Below are positions 1 through 5,284 of a DNA stretch of 5,284 nt, one piece after another (the stretch's first letter is position 1; each line of letters opens with the position of its first letter). Position numbers and translations under genes: made by a program. The stretch spans positions 1-5,284 of the forward strand of contig JAGOBZ010000241.1 in NCBI GenBank assembly GCA_017999015.1. The letters are read 5' to 3'. The notes beneath the pieces are model-generated. The model saw only the letters and a list, made by a program, of their open reading frames with translations, was not told the DNA's origin and did not search any database. This DNA comes from Kiritimatiellia bacterium (GTDB lineage Bacteria > Verrucomicrobiota > Kiritimatiellia > RFP12 > UBA1067).

Positions 1-610
1 CGGTGCCGGTGATGCCGACTGTGAACTCGCGTCCGCCGAGGTAGGGCTCGATCAGCGCGGGCTGGCGGAAGCGCGCGACGAGGTCGTCGCAGACGGCCGC
101 CAGGCTGTCGCGGTCGTGCACGATCGAACGCGCCGTGCAGCCCTTGCCGGTGCCTTCGGCCACGGGCTTGACAAAGAACGGCGGCCCGAAATGCAGCGCC
201 GCGAGGTCGGCGGGCTCTTCATACACGCAGAAGTCGCTGGTCGGCACGCCGGCGTCGCGCACGATGCGCTTGGTCATGCCCTTGTGCAGCGTGAGGGCCA
301 GCACAAGCGGGTCCGAGAAGACGTACGGCACGCCGTAGAGGTCGAGGATTGCGGGGACCTGCGCCTCGCGCGCCACGCCGGCCAGTCCCTCGCAGATGTT
401 GAAAACGAGATCCCAGCGGTCGCCGTCTTCGAGGCGTCGGATCAGGGCCTTGGCGTGGCCGATGCGGTCGGTCGTGTAGCCGAGCGCGCGCAGCGCCGCC
501 TCGATGCCGGCGATGGTTTCTTCTTTGTCAAATTCGGCGGTCTCCTCCATGGAGAGGCCCATGGCGAGGTAGTCCGAGCGGAGGTCGTAGGTCAGTCCGA
601 TGCGTATCAT
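1..610 (-). CDS. Ddl-like ATP-grasp ligase (COG1181 type), 3' part outside the window
   Basis: The first 203 residues are visible; the gene runs off the left edge (family members are usually about 330-350 aa). I translated it from the ATG at 610-608. Seen: an N-terminal domain with NICEG at 71-75, REAQVPAI at 81-88 and YGVPYVFSDPLVLALTLHK at 92-110, then FFVKPVAEGTGKG at 145-157 with K148 placed as the ATP-phosphate lysine, then IEPYLGGREFTVG at 187-199. These match D-alanine-D-alanine ligase-like ATP-grasp enzymes, which join two amino acids or an amino acid and an acceptor via an acyl phosphate. The canonical Ddl loop EGSSVGMS is replaced by EGTGKGCT, and the usual HGxxGEDG motif is NICEGLAGVAREAQ. 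It is therefore likely a paralogue rather than the cell-wall Ddl. The start overlaps the kamA stop as ATGA with no clear Shine-Dalgarno, so translation is probably coupled. Substrate is unknown. Confidence 0.88.
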   Translation of the reverse strand, partial: MIRIGLTYDLRSDYLAMGLSMEETAEFDKEETIAGIEAALRALGYTTDRIGHAKALIRRLEDGDRWDLVFNICEGLAGVAREAQVPAILDLYGVPYVFSDPLVLALTLHKGMTKRIVRDAGVPTSDFCVYEEPADLAALHFGPPFFVKPVAEGTGKGCTARSIVHDRDSLAAVCDDLVARFRQPALIEPYLGGREFTVGITGT

Positions 611-1905
611 GCGATGTAGTCCGGGTACCGGTAACTCCCGCCCTCGTAGTTGGTGAGGCTGAGGTTGCCGGCGGCATCCTTGCCCGCCACGTAGTCGGGG
701 GCGACGGGGATCTTGCCGCCGCCGCCGGGGGCATCGATCACATAAGTCGGCACGGCGTAGCCGCTGGTGTGGCCGCGCAGGCTGCGGATGATTTCCACGC
801 CGCGCTCGACCGGCGTGCGAAAGTGCTCCGAGCCGGTGATCGGGTCGCACTGGTAGATGTAGTAGGGCTTGACCCGCATCTTCATCAGGCTGTGCATCAG
901 GCGGCGCATCACCTCGGGCTCGTCGTTCATGCCGCGCAGCAGGACGGTCTGCGAGCCGAGCGGGATGCCGGCGTCGGCCAGCATGCCGCACGCACGGGCT
1001 GTTTCGTGACAGCACTCGTCGGGATGCGTGACATGCAGGCTCATCCAGAGCGGATGGTATTTACGGAGCATTCGGGTGAGGTGCTGGGTGATGCGTTGCG
1101 GCAGCACGACCGGAACCTTGGTGCCGATGCGGAGGATCTCGACGTGCGGGATCGCCCGGAGGTTGGAGAGGATGAATTCCAGTCGCTCATCGCTCAGGGT
1201 CAGCGGGTCGCCGCCGGAGATCAGCACGTCGCGGATATGCGGGTGGCTGCGGATGTAGTCGAAGATCATCTGCAGGCGCCGCGTGTTGGGGGTGATCGCG
1301 CCGTGGCCGACCACGCGCGAGCGCGTGCAATAGCGGCAGTAGGCCGAGCAGAAGTCGGTCGCCAGCAGCAGCACGCGGTCCGGATAGCGGTGGACCAGAC
1401 CCGGGATCGGGCTCTGGTGCTCCTCGCCGAGCGGATCGTCAGCCTCGCCGGGACAGCGCCGCAGCTCATAGACCGTGGGGATCATGGAGCGGCGCAAGGC
1501 CTGGTCGGGGTCCTCCGGCGCGATCAATCCCATGTAGTGCGGGGTGACGGCCATCGGCAGCATATTGCCGCCCAGTTCGAGCGCCTTCTCCTCCTCGGCG
1601 GTAAGGCGGATCATGCGGCGGACCGTCTCGAGGTCATGGACACGGTGCTGGACCTGCCAGCGCCAGTCACTCCATTCGGCATCGGTCGCGGCGGGGAAGA
1701 AACGGTTGCGAAACACGCGGCAAGACGGCGTCATCCGGAGACCGCGGCTGCGGGCCGGGGCTGCGGGCGGGGCGTTCAGGCGCGGTTTTCCGTCCAGCGA
1801 CGGGACGGATAAAGTGTAAAGAGTCGGCGCTCCTTGTGGAGGCTCCTCTTCCTGGTCTTCCAGGCGCAAGCTCAACTGCATCGCGTGCTCAGGCACACCG
1901 TACAC
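607..1905 (-). CDS. kamA: Lysine 2,3-aminomutase, radical SAM (KamA family)
   Basis: Known for the family: SAM, [4Fe-4S] and PLP enzyme turning L-lysine into beta-lysine. Seen (432-aa numbering): cluster motif CSAYCRYC with C186, C190, C193, followed by R195; GGDP at 231-234; QCD with D354; and DAPGGGGK with D391 and PLP lysine K398. Distances from the first cysteine to D354 and K398 (168 and 212) equal those I recall for Clostridium subterminale LAM (C125, D293, K337). Both aspartates that hold the lysine side-chain ammonium are kept, which favours a real lysine mutase over an EpmB-like enzyme. Start: GTG at 1905 has AGGAG at 1913-1917 with a 7-nt spacer. The upstream TTG at 1935 and the ATG at 1881 lack this. 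The homologous core (NRFFPAATDAEWSDWRWQV) begins near residue 67, so there is a proline-rich extension of about 60 residues. Only 34 residues follow K398, so the zinc-binding tail of clostridial LAM is absent. Confidence 0.93.
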   Translation of the reverse strand: MYGVPEHAMQLSLRLEDQEEEPPQGAPTLYTLSVPSLDGKPRLNAPPAAPARSRGLRMTPSCRVFRNRFFPAATDAEWSDWRWQVQHRVHDLETVRRMIRLTAEEEKALELGGNMLPMAVTPHYMGLIAPEDPDQALRRSMIPTVYELRRCPGEADDPLGEEHQSPIPGLVHRYPDRVLLLATDFCSAYCRYCTRSRVVGHGAITPNTRRLQMIFDYIRSHPHIRDVLISGGDPLTLSDERLEFILSNLRAIPHVEILRIGTKVPVVLPQRITQHLTRMLRKYHPLWMSLHVTHPDECCHETARACGMLADAGIPLGSQTVLLRGMNDEPEVMRRLMHSLMKMRVKPYYIYQCDPITGSEHFRTPVERGVEIIRSLRGHTSGYAVPTYVIDAPGGGGKIPVAPDYVAGKDAAGNLSLTNYEGGSYRYPDYIA

Positions 1906-1912
1906 AGCAAAA

Positions 1913-1917
1913 CTCCT
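1913..1917 (-). promoter_or_regulatory. Shine-Dalgarno that sets the kamA start
   Basis: On the minus strand CTAGGAG is followed by a 7-nt spacer (TTTTGCT) and then GTG at 1905-1903, in frame with kamA. It is the best ribosome site anywhere near the kamA 5' end. It argues for the GTG start against the TTG 30 nt upstream and the ATG 24 nt downstream. Confidence 0.75.
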
Positions 1918-1942
1918 AGCAAAAACGGGCGTCAAACCCTCA

Positions 1943-1958
1943 CCGCGTCACAGCGCGG
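1943..1958. repeat. Small GC-rich hairpin in the uvrC-kamA gap
   Basis: CCGCG at 1943-1947 and CGCGG at 1954-1958 are exact complements around a 6-nt loop. On the transcribed strand a weak GGG/CCC pair and five T follow at 1921-1925. This could attenuate read-through into kamA or stabilise an mRNA end. The stem is only 5 bp and the T run lies 17 nt beyond it, so it is a poor intrinsic terminator. Confidence 0.25.
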
Positions 1959-1963
1959 CACAA

Positions 1964-1988
1964 GGCACCCTATTTGCGGCACCCTATT
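1964..1988. repeat. 11-bp direct repeat at the uvrC stop
   Basis: GGCACCCTATT occurs exactly at 1964-1974 and 1978-1988, giving a 14-bp period. The second copy overlaps the uvrC stop codon (TAA, complement of 1987-1989), and the other lies just after it in the intergenic gap. It looks like a small local duplication at the gene end; no function is evident. Confidence 0.6.
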
Positions 1989-3486
1989 ACGCCTGTTTGG
2001 GTGACTTGTCAAGCATGGACGTCGTTTTGACGGCCCTGAGGATGGCATCGGCCATGACACGGTCGATTCCGGGGACGGCCTGGATCTCGTCGACGGCGGC
2101 GCGGGCGAGGCGGTAGACCGAGCCGAAGCGTTTGAGCAGCGCGGCTTTTTTGGCGGGGCCGATGCCGGGTATCTCATCGAGCGCGGACTCGCGGATGAGG
2201 CGGTTACGCAGACGGCGGTGGTAGTCGATCGCGAAACGGTGCGCTTCATCGCGTAAGCGGGTGAGGACGTGCAGCGCGTCTGAATCGCGGGGCAGCATGA
2301 GCGGCGGGCGGCCGTCATCGAGCACGATCTCCTCCATCTCTTTGGCGAGGCCGACGGCGGGTATCTGGCCGAGGCCGAGGCGGGCGAGTGCTTCGCGCGC
2401 GGCGCGGAGCTGGGTGACGCCGCCGTCAATCAGGATCAAGCCGGGCAGCGGCCTGCCTTCGTCGCGCACGCGGGCATAGCGGCGGTCGATGACCTCCGCG
2501 ATGGAGCGCGGGTCATCTGCGCCTTGAACGGTGCGGATACGGAAACGGCGGTAGAGGCGGCGGTCGGGTTGGCCGTCGACCGCCGCAACCATGCTGGCGA
2601 CCGAGTGGGTGCCGAAAAGATTGGAAATGTCGAAGCCCTCGATCAGCGCGGGCGTCGCAGGGAGGCCGATCTGCCGTTGCAAGTCGCGGATGCCGGCGCG
2701 CGCCTCCGCGGCGTGCATCTCGGGGGTGGCGTTGACGCGCACGCGTTGCTTGACCATCTCGCGCAGGGCGATCCACGTGTCGCGCAGGACGGCGGCTTTT
2801 TCAAAATCATGCGCGTCGGCCGCTTCCTGCATGCGTGCCTTGACCTCTTCGATCACGGAGAGCCGCTCGCCGCGCAGGAAGGCGCACGCATCGTCAAAAC
2901 GGGCACGGTATTCTGCGGGGGAGGTCCGGCCGATACAGGGCGCGGAACAGAAACGGATGATGTCGTTGATGCAATGGCGGAAGGTCTCGGCGTCTGGCTG
3001 AAGCGGCGTGCATTTGCGCAGGCCATAACGTTTCTCGGTGAAGTCGAGAACCGTGCGGACGACTGCGGCGGAGGGGAAGGGGCCGAAATAGAACGCGCCG
3101 TCATCCCGCAGGATACGGCAGGTGGTCAGGCGCGGGACGGGATCGAGCGGGTCGGCGCGCAACGCGAGGTAGCGTTTGTCGTCGCGCAAGACAATGTTGA
3201 AGCGCGGGCGGTACTGTTTGATCAGGTTGCTTTCCATCAGCAACGCCTCGGCCTCGTTGCGCACGGTGACGGTTTCGAGATCCGCCACGCTATGGAGCAT
3301 GCTACGCAGTTTGGGGGCGGCGTCACGCAGCGTCGAAGGCCGGAAATAGCTCTGCACACGCCGGCGCAGAGAAACGGCCTTGCCGACGTAAATGATCGTG
3401 CCCTTGCGGTCGCGCATCAGATAGCACCCCGGTTTGTCGGGGAGGGCGGCGAGTTTCTCGCGTAAAGCGTCTGAGGGTGGCCTCAT
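1987..3486 (-). CDS. uvrC: Excinuclease ABC subunit C, compact form
   Basis: UvrC makes both incisions beside a DNA lesion in nucleotide excision repair after UvrB loading. Seen (499-aa numbering): GIY-YIG nuclease domain at about 15-95 (Y22, IIYVGK at 31-36, metal-ligand E80); iron-sulfur cysteines C159, C172, C180, C184 spaced x12-x7-x3, close to the x11-x7-x3 of E. coli; UVR (UvrB-binding) helices at about 210-246; RNase H-like domain with FDIS D286, D325, LIDGG D354 and RDEAH H416; tandem helix-hairpin-helix at about 434-486. All catalytic residues are present. E. coli UvrC has about 610 aa. The shortfall is concentrated between the UVR helices and D286: about 40 residues against about 160. 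The start overlaps the upstream stop as TGATG; a GTG one codon earlier (3489) is also possible. No clear Shine-Dalgarno, so coupled translation is likely. Confidence 0.95.
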   Translation of the reverse strand: MRPPSDALREKLAALPDKPGCYLMRDRKGTIIYVGKAVSLRRRVQSYFRPSTLRDAAPKLRSMLHSVADLETVTVRNEAEALLMESNLIKQYRPRFNIVLRDDKRYLALRADPLDPVPRLTTCRILRDDGAFYFGPFPSAAVVRTVLDFTEKRYGLRKCTPLQPDAETFRHCINDIIRFCSAPCIGRTSPAEYRARFDDACAFLRGERLSVIEEVKARMQEAADAHDFEKAAVLRDTWIALREMVKQRVRVNATPEMHAAEARAGIRDLQRQIGLPATPALIEGFDISNLFGTHSVASMVAAVDGQPDRRLYRRFRIRTVQGADDPRSIAEVIDRRYARVRDEGRPLPGLILIDGGVTQLRAAREALARLGLGQIPAVGLAKEMEEIVLDDGRPPLMLPRDSDALHVLTRLRDEAHRFAIDYHRRLRNRLIRESALDEIPGIGPAKKAALLKRFGSVYRLARAAVDEIQAVPGIDRVMADAILRAVKTTSMLDKSPKQA

Positions 3487-4427
3487 CACAGTTTAAGCAT
3501 CGCGCGTGCGCGTTCGAAAGCCGGCGACAGATCGATCTTGCGGGCTGCGCTGCCGAGCGTGCCGTCAAAGAGGTGGACCGCCCCTTCCTGCTCCAGGTTG
3601 CGGAGGAATCGGCTGAACTTGGAGGTGCTGCTTTTGAGAGTCATCAGCACTTCGACGGCTGCCGTGCCGCGCGTGACGGCCTCGCTGATCATGCCGGTCG
3701 AATCGGCGGTGACGAAGAGCCGTTCGCAGAGCGTGACGAAGGCCGGAATCGGATTGAAGGTGTCGCGGCTGAAAAGAAGGGTGTAGTCGAAGGGATAGTC
3801 CGCGATCAGGGCTTCGATCTCCGGCGGTGTGCGTCGCGAGGTGGTCACCCAGCGCTCGCGCCCCTCGGTCAACGCGAAGAGGCGGTCGAGATCACGCTTG
3901 AGATCGTCCGGGGTGAGCGTGGCGACGGCGTTGGGCCCGCCGATGATCACACCGACTGCCGGGCGGGCAGGCATGTGGCGTTCACGGAACGCGGCAGTGG
4001 CGGTTTCGTAAAAGGCGGCGCTGGTGGAGGTCAGGTTGACCGGGATCGGAATGATGTTGGGGAATGCGGGCGGACGGTCGAAGACCGGAGCCAGGATGCA
4101 GTCGAAGTTGAGTTTTTTGTAGCCGCTCGGGAACAGGATCGCCGCAACCGGGATGCCGCGGCGTCGCGCGGCGATCTTGCCGGGGTAGAAGGCGGTCGAA
4201 CCGGTACAGACCACGGCGGCATAGTAGCCGTCGGTTTTTTCAATGGCGAAGGGGAAATCGAGGAGCAGCCCCAGTCGGTCGACCAGATAGGAGAGGGCTT
4301 TGTGGAGGCGGGTGGGGTAATTCGCGCGCACGCAGTCGTAGTCGTAACCCAACGCCGTACAAAAGGCTTTGGACTGGTTTTCATGCCCGGCCTTGCCATC
4401 GGTAACGATCAGCAGTTTTTTTGTCAT
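3486..4427 (-). CDS. ELM1/DUF1022 family protein, putative GT-B glycosyltransferase
   Basis: A 313-aa protein of the 'mitochondrial fission ELM1' family (PF06258), whose bacterial members are thought to have a GT-B glycosyltransferase-like fold; the reaction is not established. Seen: N-terminal DGKAGHENQS at 10-19; VVCTGS at 72-77; FPSGYKKLNFD at 99-109; second-domain start with GVIIGGPNA at 159-167; TTSRRTP at 195-201; and VTADSTGMISEA at 239-250, the usual C-terminal signature (TADSxSMxSEA type). No signal peptide or membrane helix is visible, so it is probably cytoplasmic or membrane-peripheral. Start: ATG at 4427, with GGGTGG about 4 nt upstream as a modest ribosome site and the regulator stop 12 nt away. 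Its stop overlaps the uvrC start by one base. Codons 2-4 contain a run of seven A. Family assignment is firm; substrate and product are unknown. Confidence 0.88.
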   Translation of the reverse strand: MTKKLLIVTDGKAGHENQSKAFCTALGYDYDCVRANYPTRLHKALSYLVDRLGLLLDFPFAIEKTDGYYAAVVCTGSTAFYPGKIAARRRGIPVAAILFPSGYKKLNFDCILAPVFDRPPAFPNIIPIPVNLTSTSAAFYETATAAFRERHMPARPAVGVIIGGPNAVATLTPDDLKRDLDRLFALTEGRERWVTTSRRTPPEIEALIADYPFDYTLLFSRDTFNPIPAFVTLCERLFVTADSTGMISEAVTRGTAAVEVLMTLKSSTSKFSRFLRNLEQEGAVHLFDGTLGSAARKIDLSPAFERARAMLKL

Positions 4428-4439
4428 GACGCCACCCGG

Positions 4440-4991
4440 TTAGAGGATCAGCGAACGCCATTCCGCGATCGCGCGGCGGCGCTGAGCGGCCCAAGACTCG
4501 CAATCGGTCTCGGGCGGCAGCGTGTTGGGGATCCGAGCGCCGCCGCACGCCGGGCAACAGGCGCCGGCCGTCGTTACTGCGGCTCCGCAGTGCGGGCAGC
4601 GGCGCTCCAGCAGCTCGCCGCAGACCGCGCAGTGCGCGGCCGCCGCATGGCTGTCCGCCTGCGCCCGCGGCCAGAAGAGCAGCTCGCCGTCCACCACGTA
4701 CGGCACGTTGGAAAAACAGTCGGCATGCGGACAATACGCGTGGGCGTTCACGGCGCTCGGACCGGAGGGCAGAGCGTGCGCTGTGGCGGCCGACGTTTCC
4801 AGCGGGACATCCAGAAGCACGGCAATCTTTTCAACCGTTTCTTGCGAGACCTTGGCGGCGTGTCCGGCTTCCAGCATGCTCAGGGCCGACTGCTTGCACC
4901 CCGCCGCCTCGGCCAACGCACTCTGGGTGAGGCCCTTGGCGCGTCGCGCCCGTGCAAGCTGTCGGCAATAAGCTATGGAAAGGTTGGCCAT
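4440..4991 (-). CDS. XRE-family HTH regulator with C-terminal zinc-ribbon domain
   Basis: A 183-aa protein. Residues 9-62 form a Cro/C1-type helix-turn-helix (RARRAKGLTQSALAEAAG, then KQSALSMLEAG, with VSQETVEKIAVLLDVP as the last helices). After a linker at 65-85 come cysteine pairs C87/C92, C121/C124, C132/C135 and C145-C146/C149, which look like one or two zinc ribbons. A conserved-looking aromatic segment (VPYVVDGELLFWPRAQ) lies between the first two pairs, and a charged helix ends the protein. Start: ATG at 4991, just before the HTH; AGGA lies 13 nt upstream, which is long. Extending to the TTG at 5075 would add 28 residues with no homology. It is first in the leftward operon and only 12 nt from the ELM1-family gene. 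Likely a DNA-binding regulator, perhaps of its own operon; the ribbon may sense metal or redox or bind a partner. I do not recognise a named family. Confidence 0.82.
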   Translation of the reverse strand: MANLSIAYCRQLARARRAKGLTQSALAEAAGCKQSALSMLEAGHAAKVSQETVEKIAVLLDVPLETSAATAHALPSGPSAVNAHAYCPHADCFSNVPYVVDGELLFWPRAQADSHAAAAHCAVCGELLERRCPHCGAAVTTAGACCPACGGARIPNTLPPETDCESWAAQRRRAIAEWRSLIL

Positions 4992-5048
4992 CTTGTTGAT
5001 CGGATCCTGTTGATAACAACCGCCGTGTAGTATGCCGTAAAATCGGGG

Positions 5049-5058
5049 TTGTCGACAA
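5049..5058. promoter_or_regulatory. Palindrome TTGTCGACAA, candidate operator
   Basis: A perfect 10-bp palindrome lies about 60 nt upstream of the regulator ATG and downstream of the predicted -10 element, so it would sit in the 5' untranslated region. XRE-type dimers bind palindromes of this kind. No binding data are available, and one 10-bp palindrome can arise by chance. Confidence 0.3.
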
Positions 5059-5078
5059 GGGGAAGATATCAACAACTT

Positions 5079-5084
5079 ATTATA
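5079..5084 (-). promoter_or_regulatory. Candidate -10 element of the leftward operon
   Basis: On the minus strand TATAAT is a perfect sigma-70-type -10 hexamer, about 90 nt upstream of the regulator start codon. At a 17-nt spacing the -35 position reads TTCTTC (5102-5107), a poor match, so the promoter may be weak or need an activator. Transcription would begin near 5072, beside an ATCAACA copy, giving a leader of about 80 nt. Confidence 0.45.
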
Positions 5085-5264
5085 ACCTTTAATCTGTTGC
5101 AGAAGAATGATTTATGGCTTATCAACAGAGTTATTATCACCTGTTTATAACCTTGGCAATGCCTTCACGTTGGGGCGTTTTAATCAAGGCTGACGTTTTG
5201 ACCTTGCACCCAGCGCGGATGTCGTGTCAAACTTCTGGCGACGACAGGGACGTGAGGGCGATAC

Positions 5265-5270
5265 GGGAGG
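5265..5270 (+). promoter_or_regulatory. Shine-Dalgarno of a rightward gene at the window edge
   Basis: GGGAGG is followed by an 8-nt spacer and an ATG at 5279-5281 on the plus strand. Motif and spacing are both near ideal, which supports a divergent gene leaving the window. Confidence 0.55.
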
Positions 5271-5278
5271 GTGCTGCT

Positions 5279-5284
5279 ATGCAT
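5279..5284 (+). CDS. Possible 5' end of a divergent gene (two codons visible)
   Basis: Only ATG CAT (Met-His) is inside the window, so the product cannot be identified. The case rests on the well-placed GGGAGG upstream and on the layout: an AT-rich spacer between it and a leftward operon whose first gene is a regulator. Confidence 0.45.

Larger units (their letters stand above)
5007..5128. repeat. 10-bp perfect inverted repeat pair (CTGTTGATAA / TTATCAACAG)
   Basis: CTGTTGATAA at 5007-5016 is the exact reverse complement of TTATCAACAG at 5119-5128. A one-mismatch copy, CTGTTTATAA, lies at 5141-5150. The shared core TGTTGAT/ATCAACA is found at 4994-5000, 5008-5014, 5068-5074 and 5121-5127. 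The left arm is also part of the perfect GTTG-N4-CAAC repeat at 5009-5020. The copies near 5000-5016 cover the ribosome site of the regulator gene, and the one at 5068-5074 lies near the predicted transcription start. They may be operators, or DnaA boxes with one change from TTATCCACA. Confidence 0.6.
4992..5278. other. AT-rich intergenic region between divergent genes
   Basis: About 290 bp without a gene, clearly richer in A+T than the flanking coding DNA, especially 5062-5154. It holds the putative leftward promoter, repeated TGTTGAT-type motifs, a palindrome, and the ribosome site of a rightward gene. Two exact copies of TTATAACCTT lie at 5080-5089 and 5145-5154. The right part (5155-5278) returns to higher GC and shows no convincing gene or hairpin. 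Confidence 0.7.

Noticed and set aside
769..1812. Plus-strand open frame of 347 codons opposite kamA
   Set aside because: Shadow of a firmly identified KamA; rich in Ala, Arg, Asp, His and Val as expected of antisense GC-rich frames. The same applies to the plus frames at 116-619 and 2524-3465.
607..1935. kamA starting at the TTG at 1935
   Set aside because: That TTG has G-rich sequence too close to it to serve as a ribosome site, while the GTG at 1905 has AGGAG at a 7-nt spacing.
1906..1986. A sigma-70 promoter for kamA (TTGACG on the minus strand near 1934)
   Set aside because: At 17 nt downstream there is only TTTTGC, a poor -10; read-through from uvrC is simpler.
4416..4422. A7 run in codons 2-4 of the ELM1-family gene as a slippery or phase-variable site
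   Set aside because: Seven A from two AAA lysine codons is short, and no downstream structure or alternative-frame product was seen.
3477..5030. Long plus-strand open frame of 517 codons opposite the regulator and ELM1-family genes
   Set aside because: It is antisense to two genes with clear family motifs, and its translation is low in recognisable domains; high GC removes stop codons on the opposite strand.
4440..5075. Regulator extended to a TTG at 5075
   Set aside because: The extra 28 residues have no HTH homology, and the extension would reach back to the predicted transcription start near 5072.
5153..5203. Plus-strand promoters for the gene at 5279 (TTGGCA at 5153 with TTTAAT at 5179; TTGACC at 5198)
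   Set aside because: The first pair has a 20-nt spacer and the second lacks a -10 at the right distance; not strong enough to list.
4992..5278. A firm call of a chromosomal replication origin
   Set aside because: All boxes deviate from TTATCCACA, no dnaA or dnaN is visible, and strand skew in the operon points the other way.

Overview
This GC-rich window carries five genes read leftward on the minus strand, plus what looks like the first codons of a sixth gene read rightward off the right edge. No mobile element, CRISPR array, tRNA or rRNA was seen. High GC, a compact UvrC, a true lysine 2,3-aminomutase type KamA coupled to a Ddl-like ATP-grasp enzyme, and a bacterial ELM1-family protein suggest a free-living Gram-negative bacterium. 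My best guess is the PVC group (Verrucomicrobiota/Kiritimatiellota-like). That placement is an inference with low confidence; no marker gene is present.

Layout in transcription order, right to left. (1) An intergenic region of about 290 bp (4992-5278) that is much more AT-rich than the genes. It holds a perfect TATAAT hexamer for the leftward operon, four copies of the 7-mer TGTTGAT/ATCAACA, a 10-bp perfect inverted repeat pair, a 10-bp palindrome, and a well-spaced ribosome site for a rightward gene starting at 5279. (2) A short XRE-type regulator with a cysteine-rich zinc-ribbon tail (4440-4991). (3) An ELM1/DUF1022-family putative glycosyltransferase, 12 nt downstream (3486-4427). (4) uvrC, overlapping it by one base at TGATG (1987-3486). 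(5) After an 81-nt gap with a small repeat, kamA, best started at a GTG with a strong Shine-Dalgarno (607-1905). (6) A Ddl-like ATP-grasp ligase coupled to kamA by an ATGA overlap and cut by the left window edge (1-610).

The five genes probably form one operon, perhaps with a second transcription or control point before kamA. The regulator gene comes first, so autoregulation through the repeated upstream motifs is plausible. The most suggestive functional unit is kamA plus the ATP-grasp gene. KamA keeps the residues that make beta-lysine from lysine, and a ligase translated with it could join that beta-lysine (or another amino acid) to an acceptor. ELM1-family genes often lie among cell-envelope genes, so an envelope role is possible but unproven. 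UvrC is a complete but unusually short excinuclease subunit.
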